DNA of 64,000 bases from Paramarasmius palmivorus (GCA_037176845.1 JAYKXP010000022.1:248001-312000), one strand, 5' to 3'. Positions 1-11,656 are shown, counted from the first letter of the stretch. The notes: generated by a model not told the origin, from the letters alone. Numbers and translations are program-made.

Positions 1-1150
1 GTCCTCCAGTCCAGGCAGCACGACCAGTACCGTCATTCAGACGCTCAGCATTACCGTAGAAACGAACTTCGTATGTGACATCAAGACGCGGTAGCTGAGA
101 TAGAGGTCATCACAAGCTCGGGTGGATATATCATGCTATGCTTACCTCCCAAGGGTTCTGATTGTCTAGCCAGGGATCAGGGGCCTCGAGCTGCTGACCT
201 TCAGGAGAGATCAGTTGCTGGAAGATACCATATTTGTATCGAAGACCATAGCCCCACATGGGCAGTTCCTGTTATCTACGGATTAGCTTCTCTTCAAAAG
301 TTGAAAACGTGCGAAGAAGTCAACCTGAGAAGCTGAAGAATCCAGGTAACAGGCTGCCAGACGGCCCAAACCACCATTTCCCAGAGCAGCATCACGCTCT
401 TGCTCGAGTAGATCTTCCATGTTGAAGCCGAGCTTATCGATTCCTTCCCTGTACTGGTCTTTCAAGCCGAGGTTCAACAGCTAAGGGCAATATCAGATCA
501 CGCTTTAACGAAGAAACGTTCGTAGACCCACAGCGTTATCAAGAGTACGGCCCATCAAGAACTCTAGCGAGAGGTAATACGCCCGCTTGGGGGTCTTCTT
601 CGTGTGGAACAACTGAGTCTCGTTCCAATTCACCTTTTAAACGAGGTATGTGAGGCCATAGTCGCAGAATAAAAGAGATTAGCTGACGATTAAGCTGTCT
701 CGAACAGACAGTGCTGCGGCTTGATACGCGCCGAAGTTATCTGGAGTATAGATAAGCGCCCGTCACGGAGGAATCTGGGGCAAGGTGCAGCTCACCAAGG
801 TTGTAAGCTTGACGTGCCAAGGATGTCTGTACATGGTTTACGAATGATTTTGTAATCGACTCGACGTCTATATTCACGGAGGATGGTGAGCGATGTGGAA
901 AAGACGCGATGAGACAACATATCTACCAGAGTCAACTCCTCTCAGGCCGGCCTTCCATACTTTTTCATCGCCACGGGGCCATTTCTCCTTTCCAGTTTCG
1001 TCAGTCTCAGGAGTATATCCTATATCGAGAAAATCTGTGAGGAATCGCGCTTGTCGACGACGGGGTTAAAAGCGTACCTGTGAGCGTCCTGACGTGTCGC
1101 CTAGCTCTTTGGGGCCTTCCAATAGTCTTAGGATCGATTGTCGAGGTCAT
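1..1150 (-). CDS. GPH1: Glycogen phosphorylase, N-terminal part (cut by window edge)
   Basis: Glycogen phosphorylase releases glucose-1-phosphate from glycogen in the cytosol. The minus strand reads M-T-S-T-I-D-P from an ATG at 1150, then [35 protein letters not shown] and [15 protein letters not shown], and at the very edge [10 protein letters not shown]. These are hallmark blocks of the GT35 family in the right order. Several short introns interrupt it; the first spans 1077-1020 and joins RTLT to GYTPET in frame. A second intron near 890-830 precedes [20 protein letters not shown]. The C-terminal catalytic half with the pyridoxal-phosphate lysine lies outside the window. No frame break is seen. 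Identification is very secure; only some internal exon limits are approximate. Confidence 0.93.
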
Positions 1151-2386
1151 AGTGATTGGCGATGAAGATAATCTCGAGTATCACCTCGCTGATATGGTGG
1201 TTGTACAGCAAGATGGTGCTGAGGAAAGAAAGGAAGTCGCAACTCTGGCCTTATACCAAACCCAGACCCAGGGTCATGCACGCGACGTCATCAGGTCTGG
1301 GCTACAAAGGCTTCTGATTCCCCAAGAAATTCCGATTCGTCCTCGACTCCGAGCTCTCGACAACGACACATTCTTCTTTCAACTGTCATTCTTTACATAC
1401 AGGAAGACAGCAACGGGAAAATTCCTATCTCCGTGACAAAAGGAAAGAATTCTAACCGCTTCCTTCAATTTTTATTGGCATGTTCTGGATTCTGAGCACT
1501 CTCGGAGCCAACACAAACCATCACGGCCGCTCAAGACCAGTGTATAAGGTACGTTCGCGACCCCTCGTTCTGAGCCCCAGGTGTCCCAGTTAGAGAAATC
1601 TTGGGATCCGTGAACTGCCGAAATCCATGCAGATATTGGGCAGATGTTTTTGACGTCACTGTCAAGATACTAGGAAATGTATATCAGTCCAGGGCTTGGG
1701 AACTAACAAAAATGAACATACTAGCACTGGTTTCCCGGGATCAGCTGTACTGGAGAGCAGATCAGCAGGTGCGGTGAGACGTCACTCACTCGTCAGAAAG
1801 AAGACAGAATCGCGATACGCCGGGGGATTACCAGGTAACGCGGTGGGGCATAGGGATTCGTGTTCATTTCTTGAAGCAGTGCGGACCGAATGGAAGAGAT
1901 GCGGATCTTGTGCTCCTTATTCCTTGCTTTAGTTGCGCGAGAAGGTTTAAATCTTCGTTTCATTTGACTAGGTTGGAAGTATCAAATGGCAGCTTCAAAC
2001 GTAAATCGAAACTCACGCACCCTATACTCCCAGCTGTTCATTCACATGGTAAGATAGTCTTGATGTTATTTTCCGCATAATGCGCGATATTGCATCTTCT
2101 AAGACCGTTGTATTGGCTCTGGGAAAGTACAAGTCAAGTGAGTCAATCAGTTTGATAGCAAGAAAAGAATGCGGCACGTACATTTGCTTGAAAATGGGAG
2201 TACAGTAACGGCCTCCGCCTGTTGGAAAGCTGAACATGAGAGTGAAGGACAAGAGTCGCCGGCAACGTCCGCATCGATGCGTGAGAAGAGAAAAAAGGTA
2301 CATGCATAACATATTGTTGAAATAGTTGGATGATATACACATTGGCCACCTCGGCTCTACTTACTTCACTGTTTACGTCTGGTATC
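1151..2386. other. Intergenic, no gene seen
   Basis: About 1.2 kb between the start of glycogen phosphorylase and the 3' end of the F-box gene. It should hold the phosphorylase promoter and the F-box 3' UTR. Only short, unconvincing open frames occur, and no clear TATA box or repeat was noticed. Confidence 0.5.
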
Positions 2387-4195
2387 CTACCACTTGGGTT
2401 TACGCTCTTCCAATGTACAGATTGTTCCATCTTCTTTCAATTCGTCCATCCTCTGCTGGATCGAAGCATCCCTGAAGGGACTAACTTCGTAACTCCAGCT
2501 TTCCTCGCCTTCCCCCGTTCTCCACCCAATCGGCGAATAACTCAAATGCACTCTCGCAAGAGGCACAACATCAGCCATCCTACCAGACCTCGCTAATCCG
2601 CTCCTACTTCTCAAACTCGCCATCCTTAACAGCACCTCTGCGACCAGGAAATTCAAATTGGAGTTGTTTTCGTGAATGAAGAGCCTGGTTAGTTTCGGGA
2701 CCAGTATGGTGGAAGACGATGCGGATACGTAGAGCTTGGAAAGCATATGAGCAATGCATGGTGCCGCTTTACTGCCCACGACGTTGTCTCCACTTAACGA
2801 GACGTTGAAGTACGTCAGGTTGGGACAGGATTGTAGGACCTCTGACATCGATGAATCGGTAAAGTGAAGCTGGCCAAAGTTGAGAGTAAGTTCCTGAAGT
2901 ATGTTTGAAGAGGCTTGCAGGAAATATATGAACCACGACGGGATTTCGAACTGTTCCTCGTATATTTGTTGGTGCGAGTCTATGCCGATCCATTCAAGGG
3001 TTCTGAGAGACATCACGGGCTCAAGGGACCGGAAGAGGTGGTCAAAATACCATAGGTCGTCACTGGAGCGAATGGATAAATGTCGGAGAGCCAGTGGCTC
3101 ATCAGGTGGTTGATGATTAGTTTTGCCCTCTCGAAGGCCTTCGAATTCGAGGATGCGCAAGGACTCGAGCTTGGTGGTGTTTTTGAGAATGGGAAAGACG
3201 TGTTCGATGCCGTGCAGTTTGGCTATTTGCAAAGATGTGAGTTGGTGTAGTGGTATTAGAGGATGTGGCTCTCGAAAAGTGTCGACAAATTCGAGTTCTT
3301 GGGTACCGTTGAGCGCATCCCAAAACCAATTCGCGTCGGGCCCAGACTGCGCCTGTCCTGTGACGTCAATTCTATCACGAAACCGGCGTAAAGCGGGGAA
3401 GGCGAGATGGGGTTGACCAATGAGGTCTTTGTGAAGAACTTCCCAGTTCACGTCCAGATCAAGTTCCATGCATCTCGCCATGCATGAGAACAGCAAACGA
3501 TATGCGCCCACACTATATTCATCCAGGTAAGCCCTGGAATAAGGAAGACCTGGTCCAAAGCCTCGCTCCTCGCGAGAATCGCGTTCGCTCTTGTCAGACT
3601 CTGCTATTCCAATCTTCAAAGGTGCACTGCGAGCGTTTCTGAGGTATAGTTTGATGATACGTGTGACACTGTATGGCAAACCACAACGAATGTCAAGGTG
3701 AATCGAGCTCCACGCATGAGGCATTCGAGTGACAATTTGCCTCCAATGAGACGAAGTTCTGGATATAAAATACGCTGGTGCTCGCAGTGGCATTTCGTGA
3801 TAAGCGGAGATGAGTAGAGAGTATCCGTCCACTGATGCAGGTCGCATATATGCCGTCGAGGCTTCCGTGCATGCGAATGTGAAGATTCGTTCGAGTACCT
3901 CCACAGGTAACCTCCTCAGCATAGACAATGTGCCCTTGCGTGCCCTAATCCTCTCCTTGATCTGTTTCCTATCCGCCTCCAGCTGATCTAAAGCTCCTCG
4001 AATACGCTTGATCTCTGCGTCATACTTTTTGAGGACCAACTTTTCCTCTTCTATCAAGGCACGTGTGGGCGCAATTTCTTGCTGAGAAGGCGCATATTCA
4101 GATCGAATTGTATGTGGTTTGGGGGGAGGAGTCGGGCACTCAATGAAGGCGTTGCATTGGGTGCATAGTATAGTTGATATTTTTGGTTGAGACAT
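2387..4195 (-). CDS. F-box-like protein with N-terminal coiled coil and LRR-like tail
   Basis: A single long exon of about 602 residues when started at the ATG at 4195 (MSQPKIS); upstream in-frame ATGs at 4237 and 4249 are possible. The N-terminus has C-x2-C, then a charged coiled coil (about residues 50-95) ending in KQIKERIRARK, followed by an F-box-like stretch LRRLPVEVLERIFTFAC. The rest is leucine-rich and resembles the degenerate leucine-rich repeats of agaricomycete F-box proteins. Such proteins are thought to recruit substrates to SCF ubiquitin ligases through Skp1. The family is large and fast-evolving in mushrooms, so no substrate can be inferred. The frame is intact. Confidence 0.85.
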   Translation of the reverse strand: MSQPKISTILCTQCNAFIECPTPPPKPHTIRSEYAPSQQEIAPTRALIEEEKLVLKKYDAEIKRIRGALDQLEADRKQIKERIRARKGTLSMLRRLPVEVLERIFTFACTEASTAYMRPASVDGYSLLISAYHEMPLRAPAYFISRTSSHWRQIVTRMPHAWSSIHLDIRCGLPYSVTRIIKLYLRNARSAPLKIGIAESDKSERDSREERGFGPGLPYSRAYLDEYSVGAYRLLFSCMARCMELDLDVNWEVLHKDLIGQPHLAFPALRRFRDRIDVTGQAQSGPDANWFWDALNGTQELEFVDTFREPHPLIPLHQLTSLQIAKLHGIEHVFPILKNTTKLESLRILEFEGLREGKTNHQPPDEPLALRHLSIRSSDDLWYFDHLFRSLEPVMSLRTLEWIGIDSHQQIYEEQFEIPSWFIYFLQASSNILQELTLNFGQLHFTDSSMSEVLQSCPNLTYFNVSLSGDNVVGSKAAPCIAHMLSKLYVSASSSTILVPKLTRLFIHENNSNLNFLVAEVLLRMASLRSRSGLARSGRMADVVPLARVHLSYSPIGWRTGEGEESWSYEVSPFRDASIQQRMDELKEDGTICTLEERKPKW

Positions 4196-4646
4196 AACCT
4201 TGAGAAGTTTCATAAGCCATTCTGACTTCGATGACATTGAACAGATCACTCACAGTATCTGTCCCTTAGTGGATCGAGCGTACCGAGCGTTCGAATGTGG
4301 GGGAAGGCAGAGATGATGGTGGTTGAGGACGAACAATGGAATATAACTTAGGCGCCCATAGAGCGCCAGTTAAAAACCGTATGGGCCACGGGCCACCAGC
4401 TGGCAAAACGCAGGCCAGGACCCTGTTACGTTGGTTTGGACAAAAGGTGTCCTGTTCCCTGGGAGTTCTACCTATAAGGTCCACAGCAGGTAATTCAGAA
4501 GTTCAAAGGTTTAGGCAAAAGTTCCGGGGACCCGGTCAGAGACTCGGATGTGTTAGAATGTGAGTGGTTTATTCTAATCCAATGTCTACATATCCAAACT
4601 CTCGAATCGTACTATCTACAGACATTACCTTTTAGTCCCATAAGCA
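4196..4646. other. Intergenic, no gene seen
   Basis: About 450 bp between the F-box gene start and the 3' end of the MFS transporter gene. It should contain the F-box promoter. Open frames here lack any recognisable protein signature. Confidence 0.45.
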
Positions 4647-6787
4647 TCAAATCGAAGCCTTTCCTCTCGGTTCGTAGGGTAGCAATAGAGCCAGAGCTCC
4701 AGCAAAGATAATCAACGCCCCAGCAATGTAAACCGGAACAGATGTCGTTATATCAGCGTAGAGTGCGATTATGGGGGCCTATGGTGTCGATCCCTCAGTG
4801 ATCTAATAGCCGTACCCAGACCGAGAAGACACTCACAATGACACCAAACACACGAGTCGCTGTCGAAACAATACCATTGCCTGTACCACGATCTTTCGCG
4901 GGGAAGATCTCTGGAGAGACGGCGTACAGAACGCCATACATTATCTGCATCATCGATAAATCATTGATGCCTCACAGTGGAAGCATTCCACTTACGTTGC
5001 TGAAGAAAGTATACCCAGCATTCCACCCCAAGAGCGCGTTAGAGCTCCGCGCGCTTGTTGTAGCGAATAAAAACACGCCAGTGAGCCCTGTCTTTCGCGA
5101 GGGGTCGTTGAATAAAGTCAATCAAAGAAGAGAACTCTACCACTCGCCCGATGTGATGGCCAATGTGCCTTTGCGACCGATGAAGGGAAGTTCAACGGCC
5201 CAGCCCGCAAGGAATGCACCCGGAACCCCGATAACGCTGAGAATGAATTGCTACAGCATTTGTCAGTATATGAGAACTGAAGGTCAGACGAGAACCCACG
5301 TTGCGATATGTGATGTACAACGACCCGTCCCCAAAGCTTGCACCACGAGTGGCGAGACTGAGCCGATATCAGCTTTCGGTAGCGAAGAAGCCACAAGGAC
5401 CTACGCACACATAAGGCAAGAAACTGTTGTACAACGTTGATGCTAAACCAATGATACCCCACAGAGAAATGAGTAAGCTGGTCGTGAATGCGAGCTTCTT
5501 TGTCCTAAAGAGCGCCTTGATGTGGTCTAATCCGAAAACAGAGGTCTTACTCAAAACCTTCCTCTCGCCCTCTACTTTGGATTTGTGCGTTTGCCCTAGA
5601 TCTACTCTTCCTGCATTCTCGAGTTGCTCGACAGTGAGACTCGAAATCTTATTATTGTACTTTGCAACTTGGTGGATGACTTCCACGGCTTCCGCATCCT
5701 TTCCGATGCCGACCAGGAACCGCGGGCTTTCAAAGAGCTTGAACACAAAGAAACGGAGGCCCCAGAGAAGTAGCGTAAGTCCTCCCAAAGTAAAGAGAAG
5801 ATATCGCCATCCCATGTTTTCGGAGCGATTACATGTCGTTGCATTTGTTGGGCAGGAAAAGTTGGCAATGAGCGGCCAGGCGAGCTGAAGCTCTTGTTAG
5901 GCACTTGCGCTTGAAATGGCAAAGGAGAAATCTCGTACCAAACTAACGACAAGCTGGCCAAGCGACCACCAAACCGACATAACAGTGAGCAGATATTGGT
6001 GCGAGGCAGGAACCAAGTCTGTCAATGATAAAATCAGTGTGAGAAGGCGTAAAAACGCTTATTGAAATCACTTACCAAGGAATACGGCAGAATCGACGGG
6101 CATATTTCCGCCTACACCAATCCCGAGAACTGCGACTAATGATGCCAACGTGATAAAATCAGGAGATCCGCCTGCGGCAAGGCCGAACACGCCAGCAATC
6201 AATAGGGTGAGATTAAATGACCATCTGGAAAATTCTGTCTTCAATACCAGCTGTCAGATGGAATTGAGCCGAATAAGGCCCACCTGCGTCCCCAAATATC
6301 GCAACCTATACTCCAAAACATAGCTCCAACCAGTAAGCCGATGTTGGCTGCCAGCGAAAGGAATGGTCCGTTGAAATGGAATTCTGCGATGACCGGGGAC
6401 AGAATTAACCCCGTGATAAGAGGCCAAACGCTGTCGCTGTTCGGACAGTCAGAACATAGAGCTATTGACTTCCTGGACGTTATAACTCACGCGAACCAAC
6501 CGAATCCCGCACAGCAAAAGAGATAATACTGGTACCGACCACAGCCTGCAGTCAAATGGTGAGAATGACCTGGAAGATGATCAGACGACAGTACGCTCAC
6601 CTATCTCTTGTATTGCGGCATTGAGCACTCGCGCTTTAGCTTGATAGACTGGGTCGACGGCCCCATCTTCGAACATGTCTTCCAACAAAACGAGCTTCTT
6701 CTCATCAGGTTGGCCTGCGTTAACATTGAGATCGGTCATGCTGGTTTCCTGGGAGCGTGGGTCTTTGGCTTCTGGAGGGAATGACAT
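4647..6787 (-). CDS. MFS transporter (SVOP-like / sugar-acid type)
   Basis: A multi-exon 12-TM major facilitator. The spliced N-terminal region reads ARVLNAAIQEIG, GRYQYYLFCCAGFGWFA, DSVWPLITGLILSPVIAEF, ANIGLLVGAMFWSIGCDIWG and GRR, the TM1-TM3 and loop 2-3 signature of the family. Later exons give SPRFLVGIGKDAEAVEVIHQ, SLWGIIGLASTLYNSFLPYV and the last TM, VPVYIAGALIIFAGALALLL, before the stop at 4647. The ATG at 6787 (MSFPPEAKDPRS) is chosen because a TATA-like element lies at 6849-6857; an upstream ATG at 6871 lies beyond that box. The substrate cannot be read from sequence. The soluble N-terminus is acidic. All joins examined keep frame. Confidence 0.88.
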
Positions 6788-6848
6788 GGTGGTGACTGTG
6801 AGGAGAGGGTCGAGGGTCAACTCGATTACTGCTGGGTAATCAAGTGGA

Positions 6849-6857
6849 TTATATATA
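6849..6857 (-). promoter_or_regulatory. TATA-like box of the MFS gene
   Basis: TATATATAA on the minus strand, about 62-70 nt upstream of the ATG at 6787. This position supports the shorter protein start. Confidence 0.55.
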
Positions 6858-7076
6858 GGAGCGGACAACACGGATTAGCGTATTTTTTCACAGGTACGCA
6901 CACGCGCTCCATACCGGGATCGGCCGGTGTAACCGGATATGATATCGGGTATCATCAACTTCCGAGGTTTTGAAGGAGATGTGCGGGGACTGCCAGGAAC
7001 TTCGAACTTCAACTAGCTCATACATACATGTCTTGATTGATAGGTACATTCGGGCAGTCCGCGGAATACTTGTTGG

Positions 7077-8213
7077 CTAGATACTGCGCTCCAGCAGATA
7101 GTTGTAGTCATCTAACGACAGCTCGACAAATTCCATGAGCTTCTTCGCAATATCTTCATCCCATTCCTTCTTCCATTTCTCCAATTCCACATGCAAGTTA
7201 GGCGCCTCCAGAGCATCCTAGTGGAGACTTCAGTACATTAATGATAGGTCAATGTCATATGGTCTCACCTCGGTCTTGATGACGCCTGTAGAGTTCTTTA
7301 TACCCTCATAGTAGGCGTCCCAAACTTTGCCCCATCCATGGTCTCCTTTTGGCTCCCAGTTGTACCGTATCTGGCTTGCATCCAAGCCGACGGCGCCACA
7401 CAACGTCTTCATCTGATGTGGGGTATCACGAACAAGCTTATCACCATCAACTATAATAGGCCTCCTAGACGCGGGGAGGGATTGGGCATCACAGGACGCG
7501 TTATACCAGTCGTAGATCATTCGAGAGAGCTTGTAAGTCGCGTTGGAAGGAAAGTTGGCGTCAAAGACACTTCCTCCCACAGAACGACTGTGAGCGCGCA
7601 AGCTGGACGGATACGCACGTGCTGGGTGACGAATGATAAGGATAGGTGTGAAAGTCAACAGGAAACGGTCCGGGATCAAAGTAGGATTTGAGTATGGGCG
7701 GTGTTCTTCCGGCTTGGCAGTGGTTGCAACGGAAGGATCCTCTTGGACGTCCAGTGCCCTATCTGTGACAACAGGAAGAGGTCTCTTAGAGGTGTCTTTC
7801 TGTCCGAGGAGCTTGTAAACGGTGCGAGCGTCCATCAAATAGAATATGTGATCCTTTGTTAGAGGAACCTTGGACTAAACGATGGGCGTCAGTCAACAGA
7901 TAGCCTATAAATGCGTTAGGTCGTATCGTACCTCGCTCTCTGCACCCTTGACAAACTTCTGAAACTCATCAAGCGCTGCCTGGTAGGTTTCTCCTGCGAA
8001 ATCTTCCAGCCTTCCGCCTCCTGGCCCTGTCGAATCCAGTTCGATATCTCTGGAAAACTGCCGCTCAGGCCCAAAATGGTATGCATTGGTGAACGGATAT
8101 TGTTGGTCCTTGATCAGAGGATGGCTTCCAAGAAGCTGTATGAGGAGATTTGATCTAGTTCGTGGAGTTGCGAATAGAAAGAGGCGCAAATTCGACGTAG
8201 GGTGACTAGACAT
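7077..8213 (-). CDS. Sulfotransferase-like P-loop protein, copy A
   Basis: Three exons. Exon 1 has LFLFATPRTRSNLLIQLLGS, which matches the PAPS 5'-phosphosulfate loop of sulfotransferases. Exon 2 has ILIIRHPARAYPSSLRAHSR, matching the 3'-phosphate-binding R-x3-R-x4-S element, and later PIIVDGDKLVRDTPHQMKTL. Exon 3 (up to the stop at 7077) ends DDYNYLLERSI. The family likely transfers sulfate from PAPS, but the acceptor is unknown. Start 8213 (MSSHPTSN) is preferred over 8237 because of a TATA box at 8264-8269. Copy B at 10611-11656 shares the same exon layout and tail, so the two are diverged paralogues, head-to-head across a solo LTR. The frame is intact. Confidence 0.82.
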
Positions 8214-8263
8214 TGGCCAAGTTTCCCGAGATAACAAATAATCTGAGATAGGTGGTAGAGCGC

Positions 8264-8269
8264 TTTATA
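8264..8269 (-). promoter_or_regulatory. TATA box of sulfotransferase copy A
   Basis: TATAAA on the minus strand, about 51-56 nt upstream of the chosen ATG at 8213. Confidence 0.55.
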
Positions 8270-8967
8270 AACGAGCTCTGTCTCGTGAGACATAGCTACC
8301 TCATATGTTATACAAGGTTTGGGGAGCCTGGAGTTCCGATGTAGTAAAGCCCCGTCATGGGTACATAGGATCGAAAATTTGAAATTCTGCCAAACAGGAG
8401 TCAGTACTAATTCTATGAGCGCGAGGGCAGGAATCAGTGCTAGTGACTGAAGTACTTACCACGAAAAGAGCATGCATTGGAATGCGAGGCCAGGTGTATT
8501 TGACATAGCAGGGTATTCCCGATACTGCTAAGTATTGGGTTTATTATACAGCCCTGTTTCATTCGCATTTTTTGCACCCCCAACCCATGTCCACGTGATG
8601 AAAAACGTGACGGACCACCTGATTTTTCCCACTCTCTCCTCTCTCTCTCCTGGACCGTCACCATCTGGTTCCACCCAACGTTTGCCAAATGCCCATCGTC
8701 TCTTCCTTTTCATCACATACACAGCGCCTCTGATGGGCTCCTCAGCAATTCCAGTGTCTTTACCTCTTTACTCAAGGCCCCTATTTGCATGGCTTTCCTT
8801 GAACTCTTGCAACCGTCAATCGCTGTGGATTCCTCAAGCAGAACTTATGACGAACCTGCAGGGTGTTCATTGAAATATTAAAAAGCCTCCTGAATGTTCT
8901 GTTTCGCTCGATCGGATAATTTGCGGCAAGAGAAATTCACCCGTGCCTGCGAGGAGCCAGCCGGAGG

Positions 8968-9485
8968 CTGGGCGACGAACAGGCGCGTAGAAATCTGTTG
9001 AATTTTTAGGATTATAGTACAAGCGACTCTTCATGCGCTCACTAATAGATTACTCAGACTCTTAGTTATCGTCTTAGTTATTTCTTATTCATCCAAAGTA
9101 GATAGAATATTCTAGATATTTTACTGTAGATATAAAATCTGTCTCGTAGTTAGCTGCAATACAACAAGTTTTTACCTCTCATACCTGTCCTCTAAATTCC
9201 CATATTCCAACAAAATCGCTTGATTCGAACCACTCGCTACGACGCTTTGAAGATAGTCGTTCAAATTTCAAAGCCTACTGCGCAAGGGTAGGGCCAGTCT
9301 AAGAAAACATGGCTCGCACTCAATTCTTGATAGCCATCACCCATGATTCTACAAGATCAAGTTTTTGAGCATGATAAGGCTGCCTACGTGCTACAAGCTT
9401 CATCGTACTCTTCTGTGATAATGTACCAAGTTACTTGGCCTCAAGGATCCTCGCACCGAGGGGCTAGCACTGGGCGACGAACAGG
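8968..9485. repeat. 16-nt direct repeat on both sides of the solo LTR
   Basis: CTGGGCGACGAACAGG occurs at 8968-8983 and again at 9470-9485, with partial similarity just upstream of each copy. The two copies flank the solo LTR but are not its target duplication. They may be remnants of an older repeat. Confidence 0.5.
8996..9212. mobile_element. Solo LTR of an LTR retrotransposon, with target-site duplication
   Basis: A 217-bp AT-rich segment begins TGTTG and ends CAACA, the inverted ends expected of an LTR. It is flanked by a perfect 5-bp direct repeat AAATC at 8991-8995 and 9213-9217, the size typical of LTR-element insertion. It carries an internal TATAAAA-like motif. No gag, pol or second LTR is present, so it looks like the product of recombination between two LTRs. 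TGTTG/CAACA ends are common in Copia elements, but the superfamily is an inference. It sits in the 2.4-kb gap between the two sulfotransferase-like genes. Confidence 0.8.
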
Positions 9486-10560
9486 GCATCGGAAACCAAG
9501 TACGGTTTCAATTTTTCATGGCTGATAGTTCCAGCCCAATACTATCGCAACGATGTAGCATAAGAATTTCTCGTAACTGAATTTAATTGTATGCGTTCTC
9601 TGAACTGAAGTTCGTATACACTGTTGAAGCAGGCTGTGCCGCTCGCCGGCCACGGACATTATTCAAAGCCGCATCGGTTTAACTTTTGGGAGGATTTGTA
9701 CACGTGATGGCGATAAGATAACGCAATTTACATCTTATCTCGGTCGCAAACGCGACCCAATCATCCAATCGCCGACTCTTGGAAGCATTTTGACAATACG
9801 GTAGTCTCGAGAACCAGACTGACGATACACACTGACGATCACAAGTGATGTGTGTGTATGTAGTCTGGTACAAACCTCGGGTCCGTGAGTGGCTAGAATT
9901 TTCGCTGAGCTAATCATGAATTCCCACGGCCGGTCCCTCTGTATTTCGCTGCCATGTCGAACAGCGCCATACATTTTATTTGGATAGATACACATGTTGT
10001 TCGATGCCTCAAGTTTACATGCAGCAGAATTGAGGAAGTTTCAAACTTTCGGACTCAGGGATTTCCTCGTACCAGCCTCACGCGATTTTGGTAACAGCCG
10101 ACGCGCCTGATTTTTCTAGCTCGCTGGAGGCGACTAGCTGCTACAAAAATTGGACAATTAGTTAACATGATACCTATCAATGTCTTTTAGTACAAATAGA
10201 AGAAAATTGTCCTTTGAGGATGGTTTTGTGAGGTCAAAGGTAGCGCGCGCGGTGTTCGGTTAACCGGCACTGACTGTAACCGGACGCGATTAGCTAAGCA
10301 AATTTTCCAGTGCCTACGCTACCCTGAGAAAAAAACAAGACTAACAATACGGTGGCTTCAAACTGCAGAAAGTGATGTTCTGCCTGTTAGAATACTGCCG
10401 AAACCCCGCTTTCTACCATAACATGTCTACAAAAAAAGTCAGCGGGGCTGTCTTCCCGTGATTCACAAGTAAATTGAAAGATCCCTGGGGCCTCAGGTAA
10501 GCTGAAGCATCAGAAGAGCTACCATCGTGCCCATGAGTCTGAGATTAAATGATTCAGGTG
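9213..10560. other. Gene-free stretch between LTR and sulfotransferase copy B
   Basis: About 1.3 kb without a supportable gene. It contains an inverted GATA pair (9712-9739) and CCGG/GGTTAACC-rich palindromic sequence near 10258-10290. It likely holds upstream control sequence of copy B. Confidence 0.4.
9712..9739. repeat. Inverted repeat of GATA sites
   Basis: GATAAGAT and its reverse complement ATCTTATC are separated by 12 nt. A very similar arrangement with 8-nt spacing occurs at 44229-44252. Each half contains a WGATAR site for fungal GATA factors. Confidence 0.5.
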
Positions 10561-10569
10561 TTTAGTGCA

Positions 10570-10576
10570 TATAAAA
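10570..10576 (+). promoter_or_regulatory. TATA box of sulfotransferase copy B
   Basis: TATAAAA located 34 nt before the ATG at 10611, supporting that start. Confidence 0.55.
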
Positions 10577-10610
10577 TGAGACGATACAGGGTAATACCAT
10601 CTCAGCCCCA

Positions 10611-11656
10611 ATGTCGGACACCCCAAAACCCGTATACATCTTTTCTCATCCACGGACGCGTTCCAACCTGCTCGCTCGTCTCCTGGAGACTCACCCTCGA
10701 ATAGGAGTGCCCAATATGTATCCCTTCAGAGCTGCGTTCTGTGCTGGACCCGAGAGACCACTTGCTGATTTCTCCGTATTCGCTACCAAGGATATAGACG
10801 AACGAGAAACATTCCAATTTGCATATGATAGCTTGAACAGTAATTTGGACCAGGACTTGAGCAAGGTGTGAGATTGTCACCTTTTGCAATGCTGCTCTAA
10901 TTGTCACCGTGTATAGGGCCTTATACCTCTTGTGAAAGACCACGTTTTGTTAACTATGTCGCCTGCCATCACCAACTCTTATTGCCAAAGATCTCTCAGA
11001 GAAGGTCATGTCATCAAGGATCCGGATGGGACCAGCTCGACAGATGGTAGCACGTTCCAGCCCAACGGGAATCCCACATGTCTACCAGACTCCTTCCTCT
11101 CCAGGATTATTCCCATCATTACCATTAGAGATCCTATAAGAATGGTCGCGTCATCCATGGGTGTTATGTTGCGTGATTTGGGTGCCAAACTCGACGAACC
11201 GCATCTCGAAGCATCATGCACCTTCAGATGGTCCAAATTCCTCTTTGACTACTACCAATCGCGTGGCGGACCGGCCTTCATTGTCATCGACGGCGATAGG
11301 TTGGTTACTGATCCAGAGGGACAAATGAAAAAGTTGTGCGCCCTGATTAATATCGAGGAGTCTGGCATTCAATATACCTGGGAGCCCAGAAGAAAACCAC
11401 CGAACAAGGAGATGCTCGAGCACGTCTTCATCGGTGTTATGCACCGATCGACGGGCATCATAAGAGGCAAGGTAGGTGATTCGGGTCACCTCGTGTTGTT
11501 ATTTGTTCAAGATCTTTCCAGGTCCCAAAGCTTGATTTAGAAGAAGAAGTGAAGAAGTGGGAAGAAGAATGGGGTGCGGAAGTTGCAGAGACGATGAGAG
11601 GTTATGTCGAGCGCACTATGGATGACTATCAATACTTACTTCGACATGCCATTTGA
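10611..11656 (+). CDS. Sulfotransferase-like P-loop protein, copy B
   Basis: Three exons on the plus strand. The N-terminus MSDTPKPVYIFSHPRTRSNL carries the PAPS-loop motif P-R-T-R-S-N-L-L. Exon 2 begins GLIPLVKDHVLL and contains IITIRDPIRMVASSMG (3'-phosphate binding) and FIVIDGDRLVTDPEGQMKKL. Intron 2 begins GTAGGTGATT (about 11472), after which exon 3 reads VPKLDLEEEVKKWEEEWG and ends DDYQYLLRHAI at the stop 11656. Domain order and intron positions match copy A, so the genes arose by duplication. It is likely cytosolic, as no signal peptide or TM is seen. The acceptor substrate is unknown. The frame is intact. Confidence 0.82.

Noticed and set aside
4336..4563. 75-codon plus-strand frame upstream of the F-box gene
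   Set aside because: No recognisable protein features; sits in promoter space.
8535..8873. 112-codon plus-strand open frame in the LTR-containing gap
   Set aside because: Low-complexity Ser/Pro/Leu translation with no conserved features and no splice partners.
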